64,000 nucleotides of DNA from an uncultured Lachnospiraceae bacterium (GCA_945929965.1 CAMEOT010000002.1:144949-208948), one strand, 5' to 3'. Counted from the first letter of the stretch, positions 27,142 through 36,580 are shown. The notes: generated by a model from the letters alone, not told the origin. Made by a program: numbers and translations.

Positions 27142-27828
27142 TTACGCTTTCTCACCATTCATAATGTATCCCACATTACGTACCGTCTTGATCAGGCTGC
27201 CCTCTTCCTTTAGCTTCTGACGCAGAGTCTTGATATGCATATCCAGCGTTCTGGACTCTCCCTCGAAATCAATCCCCCAGACGCGGTCTAATATCAGTTC
27301 CCTGGTAGTCACGATGCCGGCGTTCGTCATCAAAAGCTTCAACAGTTCATATTCCTTGTAAGTCAGTTCCACCGGCTTCTTACCTACCATCACGGAATGT
27401 TTCTCTCTGTCCAGCACAATATTGCCAAGCTTCAGCACCTTATCCTTCTCCTGGGTCTTCTGGCTTCTGCGAAGCATTGCTTTGACCCTGGAGATCAGTT
27501 CCATGACGCCGAAGGGCTTCGTGATATAATCGTCTGCGCCCAGATCCAGGCCTTTTACCTTGTCGATTTCCGTGGTCTTTGCCGTGACCATGATCACCGG
27601 CACCAGTACGGTATCCTGTCTGGCACGAAGCTTTTTCACGATACTCAGTCCATCCTCGTCCGGCAGCATGATATCTAACAGGATCAGATCCGGTGCTGTC
27701 TCGTTCAATGCTGCATAGAAATCTGTGGCGGAGTCAAATCCTTTTACCTCATATCCTACATTTGCCAGGGCAAAGGTCTCGATCTCCTGAATATTTTTAT
27801 CATCCTCTACTACATAGATCAATGCCAT
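27142..27828 (-). CDS. phoP: PhoB/PhoP-type response regulator
   Basis: 228 residues. Receiver domain with Asp9/Asp10, phospho-acceptor Asp52 (LILLDIMLPDEDG) and Lys104 (DYITKPF); C-terminal OmpR/PhoB winged helix (LTYKEYELLKLLMTNAGIVTTRELILDRVWGIDFEGESRTLDMHIKTLRQKL). Its likely targets are the 11-bp-spaced TTTAC repeats before pstS and both Na/Pi genes. Confidence 0.92.
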   Translation of the reverse strand: MALIYVVEDDKNIQEIETFALANVGYEVKGFDSATDFYAALNETAPDLILLDIMLPDEDGLSIVKKLRARQDTVLVPVIMVTAKTTEIDKVKGLDLGADDYITKPFGVMELISRVKAMLRRSQKTQEKDKVLKLGNIVLDREKHSVMVGKKPVELTYKEYELLKLLMTNAGIVTTRELILDRVWGIDFEGESRTLDMHIKTLRQKLKEEGSLIKTVRNVGYIMNGEKA

Positions 27829-27885
27829 CTCACAGCACTCCTCTCTGACTGTGCTTTCTCTTCTTAACTATACCCCTGTAATTCC

Positions 27886-29706
27886 TTACTCCGCAAGTAA
27901 TTTTGCATTCTTTTCCATAACACGTTCCTGCTTTGTGGGCGGTAACTGGTATTTCTCACGGCAAGCCATCACCTTGCCCTGGAAATCCAGGTTATCCTCC
28001 TGGCGCAGTTCGTCCAGATAAGCATGGGTGTCAAATTCATCTTCATTCACCTGTACCAGGCAGACCGCGATATTGGAGCAGTGATCACTCACACGTTCAA
28101 AGTTCGTAATTACATCGGATAAAATGAATCCCAGTTCAATGGTACATTTTCCCTTGCGGAGTCTGCGTACATGACGCTGCTTCACATCCAGGCTCAATCC
28201 GTCAATAACCTCTTCCATGGGTTCTACCTGTCTTGCCAGGTTCAGGTCTCCCTTTATAAAGCTGTTCATGGTAATATCCAGAATGTCATGTACCGCTCTT
28301 TCAAATACCTTCAGTTCTTCCTGTGCTTTATCAGAAAAATCCAGCTTTTTGTCATACATTTCCTGTGCAGCCTCTTTCACATTTCGGGCATGGTCGGATA
28401 TTCTCTCAAAATCACCGATGCAATGTAAAATAGTGTTCAGCGTCTCGCTGTCTTTACCGGACAGCTGTCTGGAGCTGAGCTTCACCAGATAAGTACCAAG
28501 CTCATCCTCAAAGCGGTCTACATCCGTCTCCATTTGTGCTACCTGCTCTGCTTTTGCGTCATCATACCCCTGCAGTAATTCCATGGCAAGATCCATTGCC
28601 TTGCGGGATTTGTCCGCCATAACAGACGCCACCTGTCTGCTCTGCTCTACCGCATAAGCCGGCGTATCCAGGAATCGGGAATCCAGAAGACTCAGTGTCT
28701 TGTCTGTCTCAGACATTTCCTTCACATCTTCATGCGTAGGCAGTGTCAGGCAGGCAAGCTTTACCAGTCCATTGGAAAAAGGCAGCAATACCAGTGTGGC
28801 AGCAACATTAAAGCAGCTGTGGACCACTGCAATGCCGAAGGGGGTTGCCACTTCTCCCAAAAAAGCAAAGGGATGAATAGCATTCGCAGTATAAAAGATT
28901 CCAAGGAACAATACCGTTCCGATAATATTGAAATACAAGTGGATCAGTGCCGCACGCTTTGCGTTGCGGGAAGCACCGATACCGGAGATCATGGCGGTAA
29001 CACAAGTACCGATATTCTGTCCCATGATAATGGGAACTGCTGCGCCGAAGCTTACCGCTCCGGTCATGCACAGTGCCTGCAAAATACCTACAGATGCGGA
29101 AGAAGACTGGATCACCGCTGTGAGGATGAGTCCTGCCAGTACACCGAATACAGGATTTTGGAACTTGATCAGCAGATTGGTAAACTCCGGTACCTCTGCA
29201 AGAGGTGAAACTGCTGCGCTCATGGAATCCATGCCAAACATCAGAATTGCAAAGCCCACCAGGATGGTTGCCGCATTTTTTAATTTATCTTTATGGGAAA
29301 ACAGCAAAATACCCACACCCACGATTGCCAGAATCGGCGAAAAAGAACTGGGTTTGAGCATACGGATCCAGAAGGCATCACTCTCAATGCCTGTAAGGCT
29401 TAAGATCCAGGAGGTCATCGTGGTACCGATATTGGCGCCCATGATGATGCCTACTGCCTGTTTCAGGCTCATAATGCCGGAATTGACAAAACCGACTACC
29501 ATAACAGTGGTCGCAGAGGAGGACTGGATCACGCCGGTGACCACCGCCCCCATCAATACTGCCTTGATCGGGTTGCTGGTCAGTTTCTCCAGGATACGCT
29601 CCAGACGTCCGCCGGATGCCTGGGACAATCCATCACCCAACAGATTCATTCCATACAGGAACAGTGCAAGTCCTCCTACCATCTTCAGTAAATCAAAAAA
29701 GCTCAT
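27886..29706 (-). CDS. Na/Pi-cotransporter family protein with PhoU-like tail (second copy)
   Basis: 606 residues, same layout as the protein at 10.8-12.5 kb: TGVIQSSSATTVMVVGFVNSG and the mirrored TAVIQSSSASVGIL in two membrane repeats, then a PhoU-like helical domain (about residues 350-570). Lies between phoU and the response regulator, behind a Pho-box-like array. Sodium-linked phosphate import or phosphate sensing is expected; the C-terminal tail is about 50 residues longer than in the other copy. Confidence 0.9.
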   Translation of the reverse strand: MSFFDLLKMVGGLALFLYGMNLLGDGLSQASGGRLERILEKLTSNPIKAVLMGAVVTGVIQSSSATTVMVVGFVNSGIMSLKQAVGIIMGANIGTTMTSWILSLTGIESDAFWIRMLKPSSFSPILAIVGVGILLFSHKDKLKNAATILVGFAILMFGMDSMSAAVSPLAEVPEFTNLLIKFQNPVFGVLAGLILTAVIQSSSASVGILQALCMTGAVSFGAAVPIIMGQNIGTCVTAMISGIGASRNAKRAALIHLYFNIIGTVLFLGIFYTANAIHPFAFLGEVATPFGIAVVHSCFNVAATLVLLPFSNGLVKLACLTLPTHEDVKEMSETDKTLSLLDSRFLDTPAYAVEQSRQVASVMADKSRKAMDLAMELLQGYDDAKAEQVAQMETDVDRFEDELGTYLVKLSSRQLSGKDSETLNTILHCIGDFERISDHARNVKEAAQEMYDKKLDFSDKAQEELKVFERAVHDILDITMNSFIKGDLNLARQVEPMEEVIDGLSLDVKQRHVRRLRKGKCTIELGFILSDVITNFERVSDHCSNIAVCLVQVNEDEFDTHAYLDELRQEDNLDFQGKVMACREKYQLPPTKQERVMEKNAKLLAE

Positions 29707-29776
29707 ACTCTAATCCTCTCATTTTACATAGCTGTTTTTTACATTTATCGGTTTCTATCTTCACTTTATCTTGCTT

Positions 29777-29816
29777 ATGTAAAATGTGTTACCAGCGAAT
29801 GTAAAATTTATGTAAA
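29777..29816 (-). promoter_or_regulatory. Pho-box-like array before the second Na/Pi gene
   Basis: On minus, TTTACAT occurs three times, starting at 29816, 29805 and 29783. The spacings are 11 and 22 bp, a degenerate unit filling the missing step. Direct repeats with 11-bp period are the known architecture of PhoB/PhoP sites. It lies 70-110 bases before the gene start. Confidence 0.72.
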
Positions 29817-29837
29817 GTTGCAACGATGCAGAGCCTT

Positions 29838-30503
29838 CTAGTATAATTTTACCCCTTCCATGTCTCCTGTCATACGGAAGATCGCCCACTGGGCAATATT
29901 TACTGCATGGTCGCCTACCTTTTCAAGGTACTTTGCCATCATCAGATAATCCACCACGCGGTCGGCATCCAGATTCTGTTCCCGGATAGCCTGCATCATC
30001 TCTTTCTTCATATCGTTAAAAAGGGCGTCCACCACATCGTCATGCTCCACAACTTTTTGAGCATTCGCTTCGTCTCCCTCCACGAAAGCCTCTACGGAAT
30101 TATGGATCATATCCTTTGCCTCTTCCATCATTTCCAGAAGCAGCTTTTCCTGTTTTCCTTCGGAATTCATATTCCCCATCCGCAGATACAGCTCCACCAT
30201 ATCTGCCACATGATCACCGATCCGCTCAATGTCTGTTACAACCTTCAGTGCTGCACTCACCAGCCGCATATCTCTCGCCACCGGCTGCTGTCTGGTCAGT
30301 AAGCTCAGACACATAGCTTCAATGCTTCTCTGCATGTCCACCATCTTGTGATCCGTATCCAGCAGAGTCTTTAAAAGATCCTCTTTGTTCTCCCGGATTC
30401 CATATAACATATGGTCATAACTGATCTCCGCATGTTCTCCCATCTCCGATACTTTATTTTTCAAAGTCTCAAGATCCTGCTCAAATAATACTCTGGGTGA
30501 CAT
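29838..30503 (-). CDS. phoU: Phosphate-specific transport accessory protein PhoU
   Basis: 221 residues of two three-helix bundles with the metal-binding motif pairs seen in PhoU (ERIGDHVADMVELYLRMG and EKVGDHAVNIAQWAIF). Links the Pst transporter to the sensor kinase and dampens the phosphate response. Follows pstB by 30 bases. Confidence 0.95.
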   Translation of the reverse strand: MSPRVLFEQDLETLKNKVSEMGEHAEISYDHMLYGIRENKEDLLKTLLDTDHKMVDMQRSIEAMCLSLLTRQQPVARDMRLVSAALKVVTDIERIGDHVADMVELYLRMGNMNSEGKQEKLLLEMMEEAKDMIHNSVEAFVEGDEANAQKVVEHDDVVDALFNDMKKEMMQAIREQNLDADRVVDYLMMAKYLEKVGDHAVNIAQWAIFRMTGDMEGVKLY

Positions 30504-30533
30504 CTCCCATTCCTCCTATCTTTTCATTCAAAA

Positions 30534-31292
30534 TCAGCCAAACCGTCCGGTGATGTAGTCTTCTGTCCGTTTATCCTGGGGTCTTGCAAAGATCTCTGAG
30601 GTTGCATTCTTCTCGACCACTTCTCCTACCAGGAAAAATGCGGTATCATCCGACACACGGGCTGCCTGCTGCATATTGTGTGTTACGATGACCACGGTGT
30701 ACTTTTTCTTCAGGGTCTCCATCAGTTCCTCGATCTTTAATGTAGAGATCGGGTCCAGGGCGGAAGTGGGTTCATCCATCAGAAGCACCTCCGGGGATAC
30801 CGCCAGAGCTCTGGCAATACACAGTCTCTGCTGCTGTCCGCCGGAGAGACCCAGTGCGGATTTGTGCAGACGGTCCTTTACTTCTTCGAAGATAGCAGCA
30901 CCCTGCAGAGAACGCTCCACGATCTCATCCAGTTCCTTTTTATTCTTGATGCCATGCAGTCTGGGACCATAGGCGATATTATCATAGATAGACATAGGGA
31001 AAGGATTGGGCTGCTGAAATACCATGCCGACCTTTTTACGAAGCAGTGTGGTGTCCACCCGCTTATCGTAGATGTCCTCTCCGTCTAAGATTACTTTTCC
31101 TTCCACTCTGCAGCCGTCCACCAGATCATTCATCCGGTTCAGGCAGCGCAGAAACGTGGATTTGCCGCAGCCGCTGGGACCGATAAAGGCGGTGATGGCG
31201 TGATCTGCGATCTCCATATTTACATCTTTCAGTGCGTGGTTCTCTCCGTAGTGGAGATTTAAGTTTTCCACGGTTATTTTACTGTTAGCCAT
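30534..31292 (-). CDS. pstB: Phosphate ABC transporter ATP-binding protein
   Basis: 252 residues. Walker [14 protein letters not shown]-loop [14 protein letters not shown] typical of PstB, signature [16 protein letters not shown], Walker [13 protein letters not shown] and switch His in [10 protein letters not shown]. Energises PstCA. Confidence 0.97.
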   Translation of the reverse strand: MANSKITVENLNLHYGENHALKDVNMEIADHAITAFIGPSGCGKSTFLRCLNRMNDLVDGCRVEGKVILDGEDIYDKRVDTTLLRKKVGMVFQQPNPFPMSIYDNIAYGPRLHGIKNKKELDEIVERSLQGAAIFEEVKDRLHKSALGLSGGQQQRLCIARALAVSPEVLLMDEPTSALDPISTLKIEELMETLKKKYTVVIVTHNMQQAARVSDDTAFFLVGEVVEKNATSEIFARPQDKRTEDYITGRFG

Positions 31293-31318
31293 AAGGTTGC
31301 TCCTTCTTGTGATTTCTC

Positions 31319-32212
31319 TTACTCTCGTCTTAACTTGTTTGCCGCCAGCTTGGTCAGCAGGTTCAGGATCAATACGATAATGATCAGAACGCAGCCGATA
31401 CCGAAGGCGTTGTCATACTGTCCCTTCTGCATCTGTAAATACAGTTCGATGGTCAGGGTACCGCCGGATTCCAACGCTTTGTGCGCCAGCTTCGCCAGAT
31501 TGTCCCCGAAAGCTCCGGTGAACTTCGGCAGCTTGTAGTCACTTCCTGCGGTAAATAAAAGTGCCGCGGACTCTCCTACAATTCGTCCCAGTGCCAGGAT
31601 GATACCGGTGACGATACCCGGCATGGAGGAAGGCAGAAGGATTGTCCGGATCATATGCCATTTCGTGGATCCCATTCCCAGCGCACCGGTACGATAGCTG
31701 TCCGGTACGGTACGCAGTGCTTCCTGCGTATTTCTGGTGATCAGAGGCAGCACCATCAGTGTCAGGGTAAAAGAACCTGTGAGCAGTGAGTAACCGAATC
31801 CCAAAGTCTCTCCGAAGAAGATCATACCGAACAGACCGAAAATGATAGAAGGAATACCGGACAGGGTCTCGGTGGTAAATTCAATGATGGAGACCAGCTT
31901 GCCGGGCTTGGCATATTCATTCAGGTAAATAGCACTTCCCACGCCGATAGGGGTCGCAATCAGCAGGGTGATCACGATGATGTACAGGGTATTTAACAGG
32001 TTGCCCGCAATACCAGTGGTCTGTTTTCTGGCACTGGTCACAGTGGTTAAAAATGCCCAGTTAACGGTGCGGATACCCTTTATGAAAACATACAGGATAA
32101 TGCCCAGCAAAAGTGCTACCGCCAGTGTGGCAGAGATGTAAATGGCTGCCAGCAAAAGCATGTCTGTGGGGCGTTTTCTTTTTACATATAAGGTGTCCTT
32201 ATTCATTGTCAT
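31319..32212 (-). CDS. pstA: Phosphate ABC transporter permease PstA
   Basis: 297 residues, six membrane segments; permease loop [60 protein letters not shown] is the PstA form. Its start overlaps the pstC end by 14 bases. Confidence 0.95.
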   Translation of the reverse strand: MTMNKDTLYVKRKRPTDMLLLAAIYISATLAVALLLGIILYVFIKGIRTVNWAFLTTVTSARKQTTGIAGNLLNTLYIIVITLLIATPIGVGSAIYLNEYAKPGKLVSIIEFTTETLSGIPSIIFGLFGMIFFGETLGFGYSLLTGSFTLTLMVLPLITRNTQEALRTVPDSYRTGALGMGSTKWHMIRTILLPSSMPGIVTGIILALGRIVGESAALLFTAGSDYKLPKFTGAFGDNLAKLAHKALESGGTLTIELYLQMQKGQYDNAFGIGCVLIIIVLILNLLTKLAANKLRRE

Positions 32213-33137
32213 CCGCCCCCTTTTTCAGTATTTTGTTCAGTACTACATTAATGATCATAATGAATACAAACAGCACCAGTCCGATGGTGAACAGCACCTG
32301 TCTGTGCAGTCCGGAAGAATATCCCATCTCGCTGACAATGGCTGTGGTCAGGAATCGCACGGAGTTAAAGGGCAGGGGCACATTTACGCTGCTGCCGGAT
32401 ACCAGGGTGATCGCCATAGCCTCACCGATAGCTCGTCCCACTCCCAGAACGATGGCGGTCACGATACCGGATTTGGCTGCCGGAAGGATGGACCGGAAAA
32501 TGGTCTGCACATGGGAAGCTCCCAGTGCCAGGGAGGAGGATTTGATCCCCGCCGGAACCGCCCGGATGGAAGTCTCACTGATATTGATTACCGTGGGCAA
32601 GATCATGATTGCCAGTACGATTACGGCAGACAGCAGGTTCGCGCCGCCGGTGAACTGGTGTGTTGTGGATCCCTGGAAGATCAGTCTTTCTAATTTATAC
32701 ATGAGAGGATTCAATAAGTAGATTCCCAACAGTCCGTAGATGACGGAAGGGATGCCTGCTAACAGTTCAACCGCAGGCTTTACAATGGCGGCTAAAGGCT
32801 TCGGTGCCACCTCTGCCAGAAATACTGCCGTCAGTACACCGATGGGCACACCCAGTAAAATTGCCAGCGTCGTACCGACGATGGAGGTCAGAATAACCCA
32901 CAGAATACCGAATTTCGGGTCTGCCGCCGTCGGCATCCATTCGGTGCCGAATAAGATTTCTCCCAGACCTACTTTTAAGATAGCGGGGGTACCGCTGATG
33001 ATCATATATAAGGTAATAGAAACTACCGCCAGTACGGCGAAGAAGGCACAAATGGTAAATACTATTTGTGCCACAGTTTCCACGACCGCTTTATTTTTTC
33101 TGTTTCCCATTACGGAAGCGTGTGTTCCACCATTCAT
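32199..33137 (-). CDS. pstC: Phosphate ABC transporter permease PstC
   Basis: 312 residues, six membrane segments; permease loop ETSIRAVPAGIKSSSLALGASHVQTIFRSILPAAKSGIVTAIVLGVGRAIGEAMAITLVSG. ATG 33137 has AAGGA upstream. Partner of PstA. Confidence 0.95.
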   Translation of the reverse strand: MNGGTHASVMGNRKNKAVVETVAQIVFTICAFFAVLAVVSITLYMIISGTPAILKVGLGEILFGTEWMPTAADPKFGILWVILTSIVGTTLAILLGVPIGVLTAVFLAEVAPKPLAAIVKPAVELLAGIPSVIYGLLGIYLLNPLMYKLERLIFQGSTTHQFTGGANLLSAVIVLAIMILPTVINISETSIRAVPAGIKSSSLALGASHVQTIFRSILPAAKSGIVTAIVLGVGRAIGEAMAITLVSGSSVNVPLPFNSVRFLTTAIVSEMGYSSGLHRQVLFTIGLVLFVFIMIINVVLNKILKKGADDNE

Positions 33138-33166
33138 CGCTTTTTTCCTTTATCTGTGTCAGGCTA

Positions 33167-34084
33167 TTACTTTACAGTGATCAGACCAACTTCGGACGCT
33201 ACCTGCTGTCCTTCGTCACCCAGTACAAAGTCGAACCATGCCTGTACCAGATCGTTCTGCTCGGAGATCTCACCCTTGGTAGCCATTACGAAAGGTCTGC
33301 TTAAGAAGTAATTGCCGGCCTTGATGTTCTCTGCGGTAGCTTCTACACCTTCCAGGGAAAGTGCCTTAACGCTGTCATCCAGAGCATCCAGGGAAGCATA
33401 TCCGATGGCGCCGGGAGTAGATGCAACTTTTGCAATGACTGCACCGGTGCTGTCCAGTTCGTTTGCATATTTGCAGCCGTCTACCAGATCAACCAACTCT
33501 TCAAAAGCGCCTCTGGTACCGGAACCTGCCTCACGGCCGATTACGATGATAGGCTCATCTGCACCGCCAACATCCTTCCAGTTGGTGATGGTGCCATTAT
33601 AGATGTTGGTCAGCTGCTCTTTGGTCAGATCTGCTACTTCGTTGGCAGGATCTACACATACGGCAATACCGTCGATTGCTACTACGTTCTCTACAACGTC
33701 TGCTGCCTTTTCCTCATCCTTTAAGCTTCTGGAAGAGTTACCGATATCTGCAGTTCCGTTGGTAACAGCTTCGATACCTGCGCCGGATCCTACGAACTCA
33801 GCGGTTACGGTTACATCGGGATATGCTTCCATGAAAGCTTCGCTCAGTGCATTGGCTAACTTCTCCATAGAAGTACTTCCTACCATGGAAATGCTGCCGG
33901 ACAGATCTGCGGTGGTCTCAGCGGGTGCAGCCACACTGCTCTCCGCTGCGGTACTTACTTCTGCGGAAGATGCTGTGTTTGTTGTGTCTGCTGCGGTATT
34001 GCTGTTGCCGCATGCTGCCAGGCTCATTGCAAATAATATACATGCTCCTATCAGAGCCAATCCTTTACTGTGTCTTACTCTCAT
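33167..34084 (-). CDS. pstS: Phosphate-binding lipoprotein PstS
   Basis: 305 residues. Lipoprotein signal ends in AMSLAACGNS; phosphate-pocket motifs SMVGSTSMEKLANALSEAF, GNSSRSLKDEEK and IGREAGSGTRGAFEELV. Captures phosphate at the cell surface. ATG 34084 follows GGAGG; a 20-codon in-frame extension upstream has no ribosome site. First gene of the pst operon, with a Pho-box-like promoter. Confidence 0.95.
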   Translation of the reverse strand: MRVRHSKGLALIGACILFAMSLAACGNSNTAADTTNTASSAEVSTAAESSVAAPAETTADLSGSISMVGSTSMEKLANALSEAFMEAYPDVTVTAEFVGSGAGIEAVTNGTADIGNSSRSLKDEEKAADVVENVVAIDGIAVCVDPANEVADLTKEQLTNIYNGTITNWKDVGGADEPIIVIGREAGSGTRGAFEELVDLVDGCKYANELDSTGAVIAKVASTPGAIGYASLDALDDSVKALSLEGVEATAENIKAGNYFLSRPFVMATKGEISEQNDLVQAWFDFVLGDEGQQVASEVGLITVK

Positions 34085-34157
34085 AATAATGTTCCTCCAT
34101 GTTTTGTTTTTTTCTTTCTCTTGATTACAAAAACATACTAGCATGAAGGAAATTCAC

Positions 34158-34200
34158 ATAATATCACAGTGCGGTAAGATGTTTGTAAGAAATAAGTAAA
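34158..34200 (-). promoter_or_regulatory. pstS promoter with Pho-box-like repeats
   Basis: On minus, TTTAC (34200-34196), CTTAC (34189-34185) and CTTAC (34178-34174) are spaced exactly 11 bp. A -10 TATTAT (34163-34158) follows about 10 bases later with no -35, the arrangement of PhoB-class activated promoters. Confidence 0.75.
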
Positions 34201-34201
34201 A

Positions 34202-34726
34202 TCATATGCTCTCCAGAATCCCATCGGCAATCGCCCGGGCGATCTCTTCAAGCCGGCTGTCAAAGAGTTCATTGTCCGCATCCGTATTGATGAATCCTAC
34301 TTCCACCAACACCGCCGGCATATTCGTACTGTTTAGCACCACCAGATTCGGTCGCTCGTTCACTCCCAGATTCACAAACCCCACCTGCTCCAGCCTGGCA
34401 TTAATGTTGTACGCCATCCTGGCTGCCGCTCCATAGCGATTATAGACCAGGCTCTCCACTCCGCTGTACTGGTTCGGATAGGGACTGGAATTGCGATGGA
34501 TTGACACAAAATAATCTCCTCCCACCTCATTTCCCTCCTGCGCTTTCTGATAGGGAGACTCGTAGACATCCGTGGTCCGGGTGTAATACACATCCACTCC
34601 GTTTTCCTCTAAGATGCTTCCCACCGCCAGCGTCAGCGCCAGGGCATCCTCACTTTCTTTTCTTCCATTATATGTGGCCCCGGGGTTCGCAGCTCCGTGC
34701 CCCGCATCCAATACGATCAGTGACAT
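34202..34726 (-). CDS. N-acetylmuramoyl-L-alanine amidase (Amidase_3)
   Basis: 174 residues. Zinc-amidase motifs: LDAGHGAANPG (His), a Glu in GRKESEDALALTLAVG, SIHRNSSP (second His) and AVLVEVGFINTDADN (catalytic Glu). Cleaves the peptide stem from peptidoglycan. No signal peptide is present with ATG 34726, the start set by GGGAG; a longer in-frame start at 34777 would also lack one. It is downstream of the sigma/anti-sigma pair, separated by a hairpin that buries its ribosome site. Confidence 0.88.
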   Translation of the reverse strand: MSLIVLDAGHGAANPGATYNGRKESEDALALTLAVGSILEENGVDVYYTRTTDVYESPYQKAQEGNEVGGDYFVSIHRNSSPYPNQYSGVESLVYNRYGAAARMAYNINARLEQVGFVNLGVNERPNLVVLNSTNMPAVLVEVGFINTDADNELFDSRLEEIARAIADGILESI

Positions 34727-34771
34727 AAAAAACTCCCACATATCCTTTTGTTTCATGATATGCGGGAGTTT
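34727..34771 (-). terminator. Hairpin that terminates the sigma operon and buries the amidase ribosome site
   Basis: On minus, AACTCCCGCATATC pairs with GATATGTGGGAGTT (one mismatch) and is followed by six T, then the amidase ATG. The GGGAG in the 3' arm is the amidase ribosome site, so the hairpin can act as both terminator and translational lock. Confidence 0.75.
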
Positions 34772-34792
34772 CCCCATTTAGATATTTTTTGC

Positions 34793-35770
34793 TTACTTTA
34801 AAATTGCTGCCGTCACTTCCTGCGGAATTACAAATTCCGGAGCTCCCATAGAACCGGGAGCCACTTCGTATTCATCAAAGGCAATGACCAGTTCTCCCTT
34901 TTCATTAAAATAGAAGTTCGTCTGCTCCGTGATCCCCTGAAAATTAAATTCCGGCATATCCTCATCATCCAGGAAATAAATCACGCCTTCATCCGCTGCC
35001 ATCTGCTCCCGCATCTGGGTCTTAATGTTCTCACTGATCACGGTAAGATAGTTGCTCCCCTCTGCAAACAGATCTGCCAGTGTCACCACATTTCCCGTCT
35101 GTTTATCGATGGTATAAAACTGATTATGCTCGTAGCCGCTGGCTTCCGTCTCCAGAACACTCAATTTTACGGTGTAATACTGTGCATTATCCGTAACAAC
35201 CTCCTGGGATACATGCAATCCATGATACCCTTCCTCGGATAAGGTATCCTCGAACTGACGGATCAGTTCCTCTACCGTAGCCGTCATATCCTGATTGACC
35301 GCTTCCAGTCCGTCTTCTGACAGCTTCGCCGCGGCAGCCTCTTTTTCATCACCATCTGCGTTTCCGGCATCTGCGCCCTCCGGAACGGCTGCACCGACTG
35401 CCACTTCTCCCACGGGAATACCTTCCCCCGTATCCTCTCCGTAGGTGATCTGTGCCAGTTCGATCTCCGCGTCATGGTTCTCATCACTGTAATTATACTG
35501 CCGCACCGTCACCAGCCGGAAGAAACCTCCCAGTACCGGAATATTCTCCATGGCATGGGCGATCTGCATATTGGTGTTGGGCAGTGCGATCATCACGACC
35601 GCTGCCGCAGCCACTGCCGTCCATGCAGAACGCCTTCTGGCACGCTCTGCTCTTTTTTTCTCCATCCGGGCTCTGTCGATACCTGCCAGTAGCCGTTCCC
35701 GTCCCGCTTCGGGTATTGTCATATTCTCATACTCCTCTTTTAACTGTCTCAATTGTTCCTGTTCTGTCAT
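34793..35770 (-). CDS. rsiV: RsiV-like anti-sigma factor (DUF3298 family)
   Basis: 325 residues. Short cytoplasmic N-terminus, one membrane helix (SAWTAVAAAAVVMIAL), then an extracytoplasmic domain with the DUF3298/RsiV pattern (YYTVKLSVLETEASGYEHNQFYTIDKQTGNVVTLADLFAEGS, then FYFNEKGELVIAFDEYEVAPGSMG). RsiV of Bacillus binds lysozyme and releases SigV. A Glu/Ala-rich acidic insert lies around residues 120-150. ATG 35770 has GGAG upstream. Confidence 0.87.
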   Translation of the reverse strand: MTEQEQLRQLKEEYENMTIPEAGRERLLAGIDRARMEKKRAERARRRSAWTAVAAAAVVMIALPNTNMQIAHAMENIPVLGGFFRLVTVRQYNYSDENHDAEIELAQITYGEDTGEGIPVGEVAVGAAVPEGADAGNADGDEKEAAAAKLSEDGLEAVNQDMTATVEELIRQFEDTLSEEGYHGLHVSQEVVTDNAQYYTVKLSVLETEASGYEHNQFYTIDKQTGNVVTLADLFAEGSNYLTVISENIKTQMREQMAADEGVIYFLDDEDMPEFNFQGITEQTNFYFNEKGELVIAFDEYEVAPGSMGAPEFVIPQEVTAAILK

Positions 35771-35860
35771 ATCTATTCTCCATCTGTCCGGTCTTTTCGG
35801 ACCGGTCACGTTATCTCTTTCTATATCTCTTTTCCTGTATCTGTCTTATGTCCTGCATAT

Positions 35861-35905
35861 ATATGATGTCGGGGTCAAAAGCCCCTGACTTTGACTACGG
35901 ATTAC
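35861..35905. repeat. Small GGGGC hairpin repeat, copy 1
   Basis: ATATGAT-GTCGGGG...GCCCCTGACTTTGA, a short hairpin between the sigma and anti-sigma genes. A close relative is at 55993-56032. Confidence 0.55.
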
Positions 35906-36385
35906 TCAGCCCATGCTACCCTCGAGGTTCAGCCGCAGCTTTTTCATCACCCGGTATAGCCTGCTCTTTACCGTACTCAGGTTCTCATCCAGGATCTTCG
36001 CGATCTCCTCCAGCTGCCTGTCCTCAAAAAATCGTAGGACTACGATGGCACGATCCTTTGGGTCAAGATTTTCTATTGCGCGTTTTAAATCAATATTTTC
36101 ATAGATATCTTCACTTGCCGCCTGGATCTCCTCCACATCTGTGCTCTCCTTCCGGTTGCGCAGGAAGCTGCACGCCTCGTTGATCACGATCCGGTACACC
36201 CAGGTCTCCACGTATTGCAGCTCCTTCAGGCTATCACTTTTTAAAATGGCTTTATAGGCTGCTTCCTGTACAATATCCAGCGCGTCCGCCTCATTATGTA
36301 CATAACTATAAGCAAGACGGTAATACTTCTCATACCCTTCCGTCAGGGCACGCTCCACCGCCTGTTCTTTTTTTCTGTCCGACAT
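35906..36385 (-). CDS. sigV: ECF RNA polymerase sigma factor, SigV-like
   Basis: 159 residues. Sigma-2 region YYRLAYSYVHNEADALDIVQEAAYKAI and sigma-4 region LDPKDRAIVVLRFFEDRQLEEIAKILDENLSTVKSRLYRVMKKL. Followed by an RsiV-like anti-sigma gene, hence the SigV assignment. ATG 36385 follows AGGAAAGGAT. Predicted cell-wall/lysozyme stress response; a SigV-type promoter lies upstream, so it is probably self-activated. Confidence 0.9.
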   Translation of the reverse strand: MSDRKKEQAVERALTEGYEKYYRLAYSYVHNEADALDIVQEAAYKAILKSDSLKELQYVETWVYRIVINEACSFLRNRKESTDVEEIQAASEDIYENIDLKRAIENLDPKDRAIVVLRFFEDRQLEEIAKILDENLSTVKSRLYRVMKKLRLNLEGSMG

Positions 36386-36473
36386 ATATCCTTTCCTCAC
36401 TTTTGAAAACTGCATGCAATTATTTTTCGGTATTTATTGTAACACATATTCTTTTGATATATTCTACTATTTT

Positions 36474-36500
36474 GACGCTGTATTCCCGCAAAAAGTTTCA
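36474..36500 (-). promoter_or_regulatory. ECF (SigV-type) autoregulatory promoter
   Basis: On minus, TGAAAC (36500-36495), 17 bp, CGTC (36477-36474), the -35/-10 pattern of the SigV/SigW/SigX group. It lies about 90 bases before the sigma gene. Confidence 0.75.
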
Positions 36501-36552
36501 CCGGCAAAAAATATTCCGGACTGCTTCAGATGCACAAACCTCAGATGCACAA

Positions 36553-36580
36553 AAAATCCCGGGCTACTCACCCGGGATCC
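36553..36580 (-). terminator. Terminator of the short 36.6-kb transcript
   Basis: On minus, ATCCCGGG-TGAGTAG-CCCGGGAT runs into TTTTTT. It insulates the sigma gene from upstream transcription. Confidence 0.85.
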
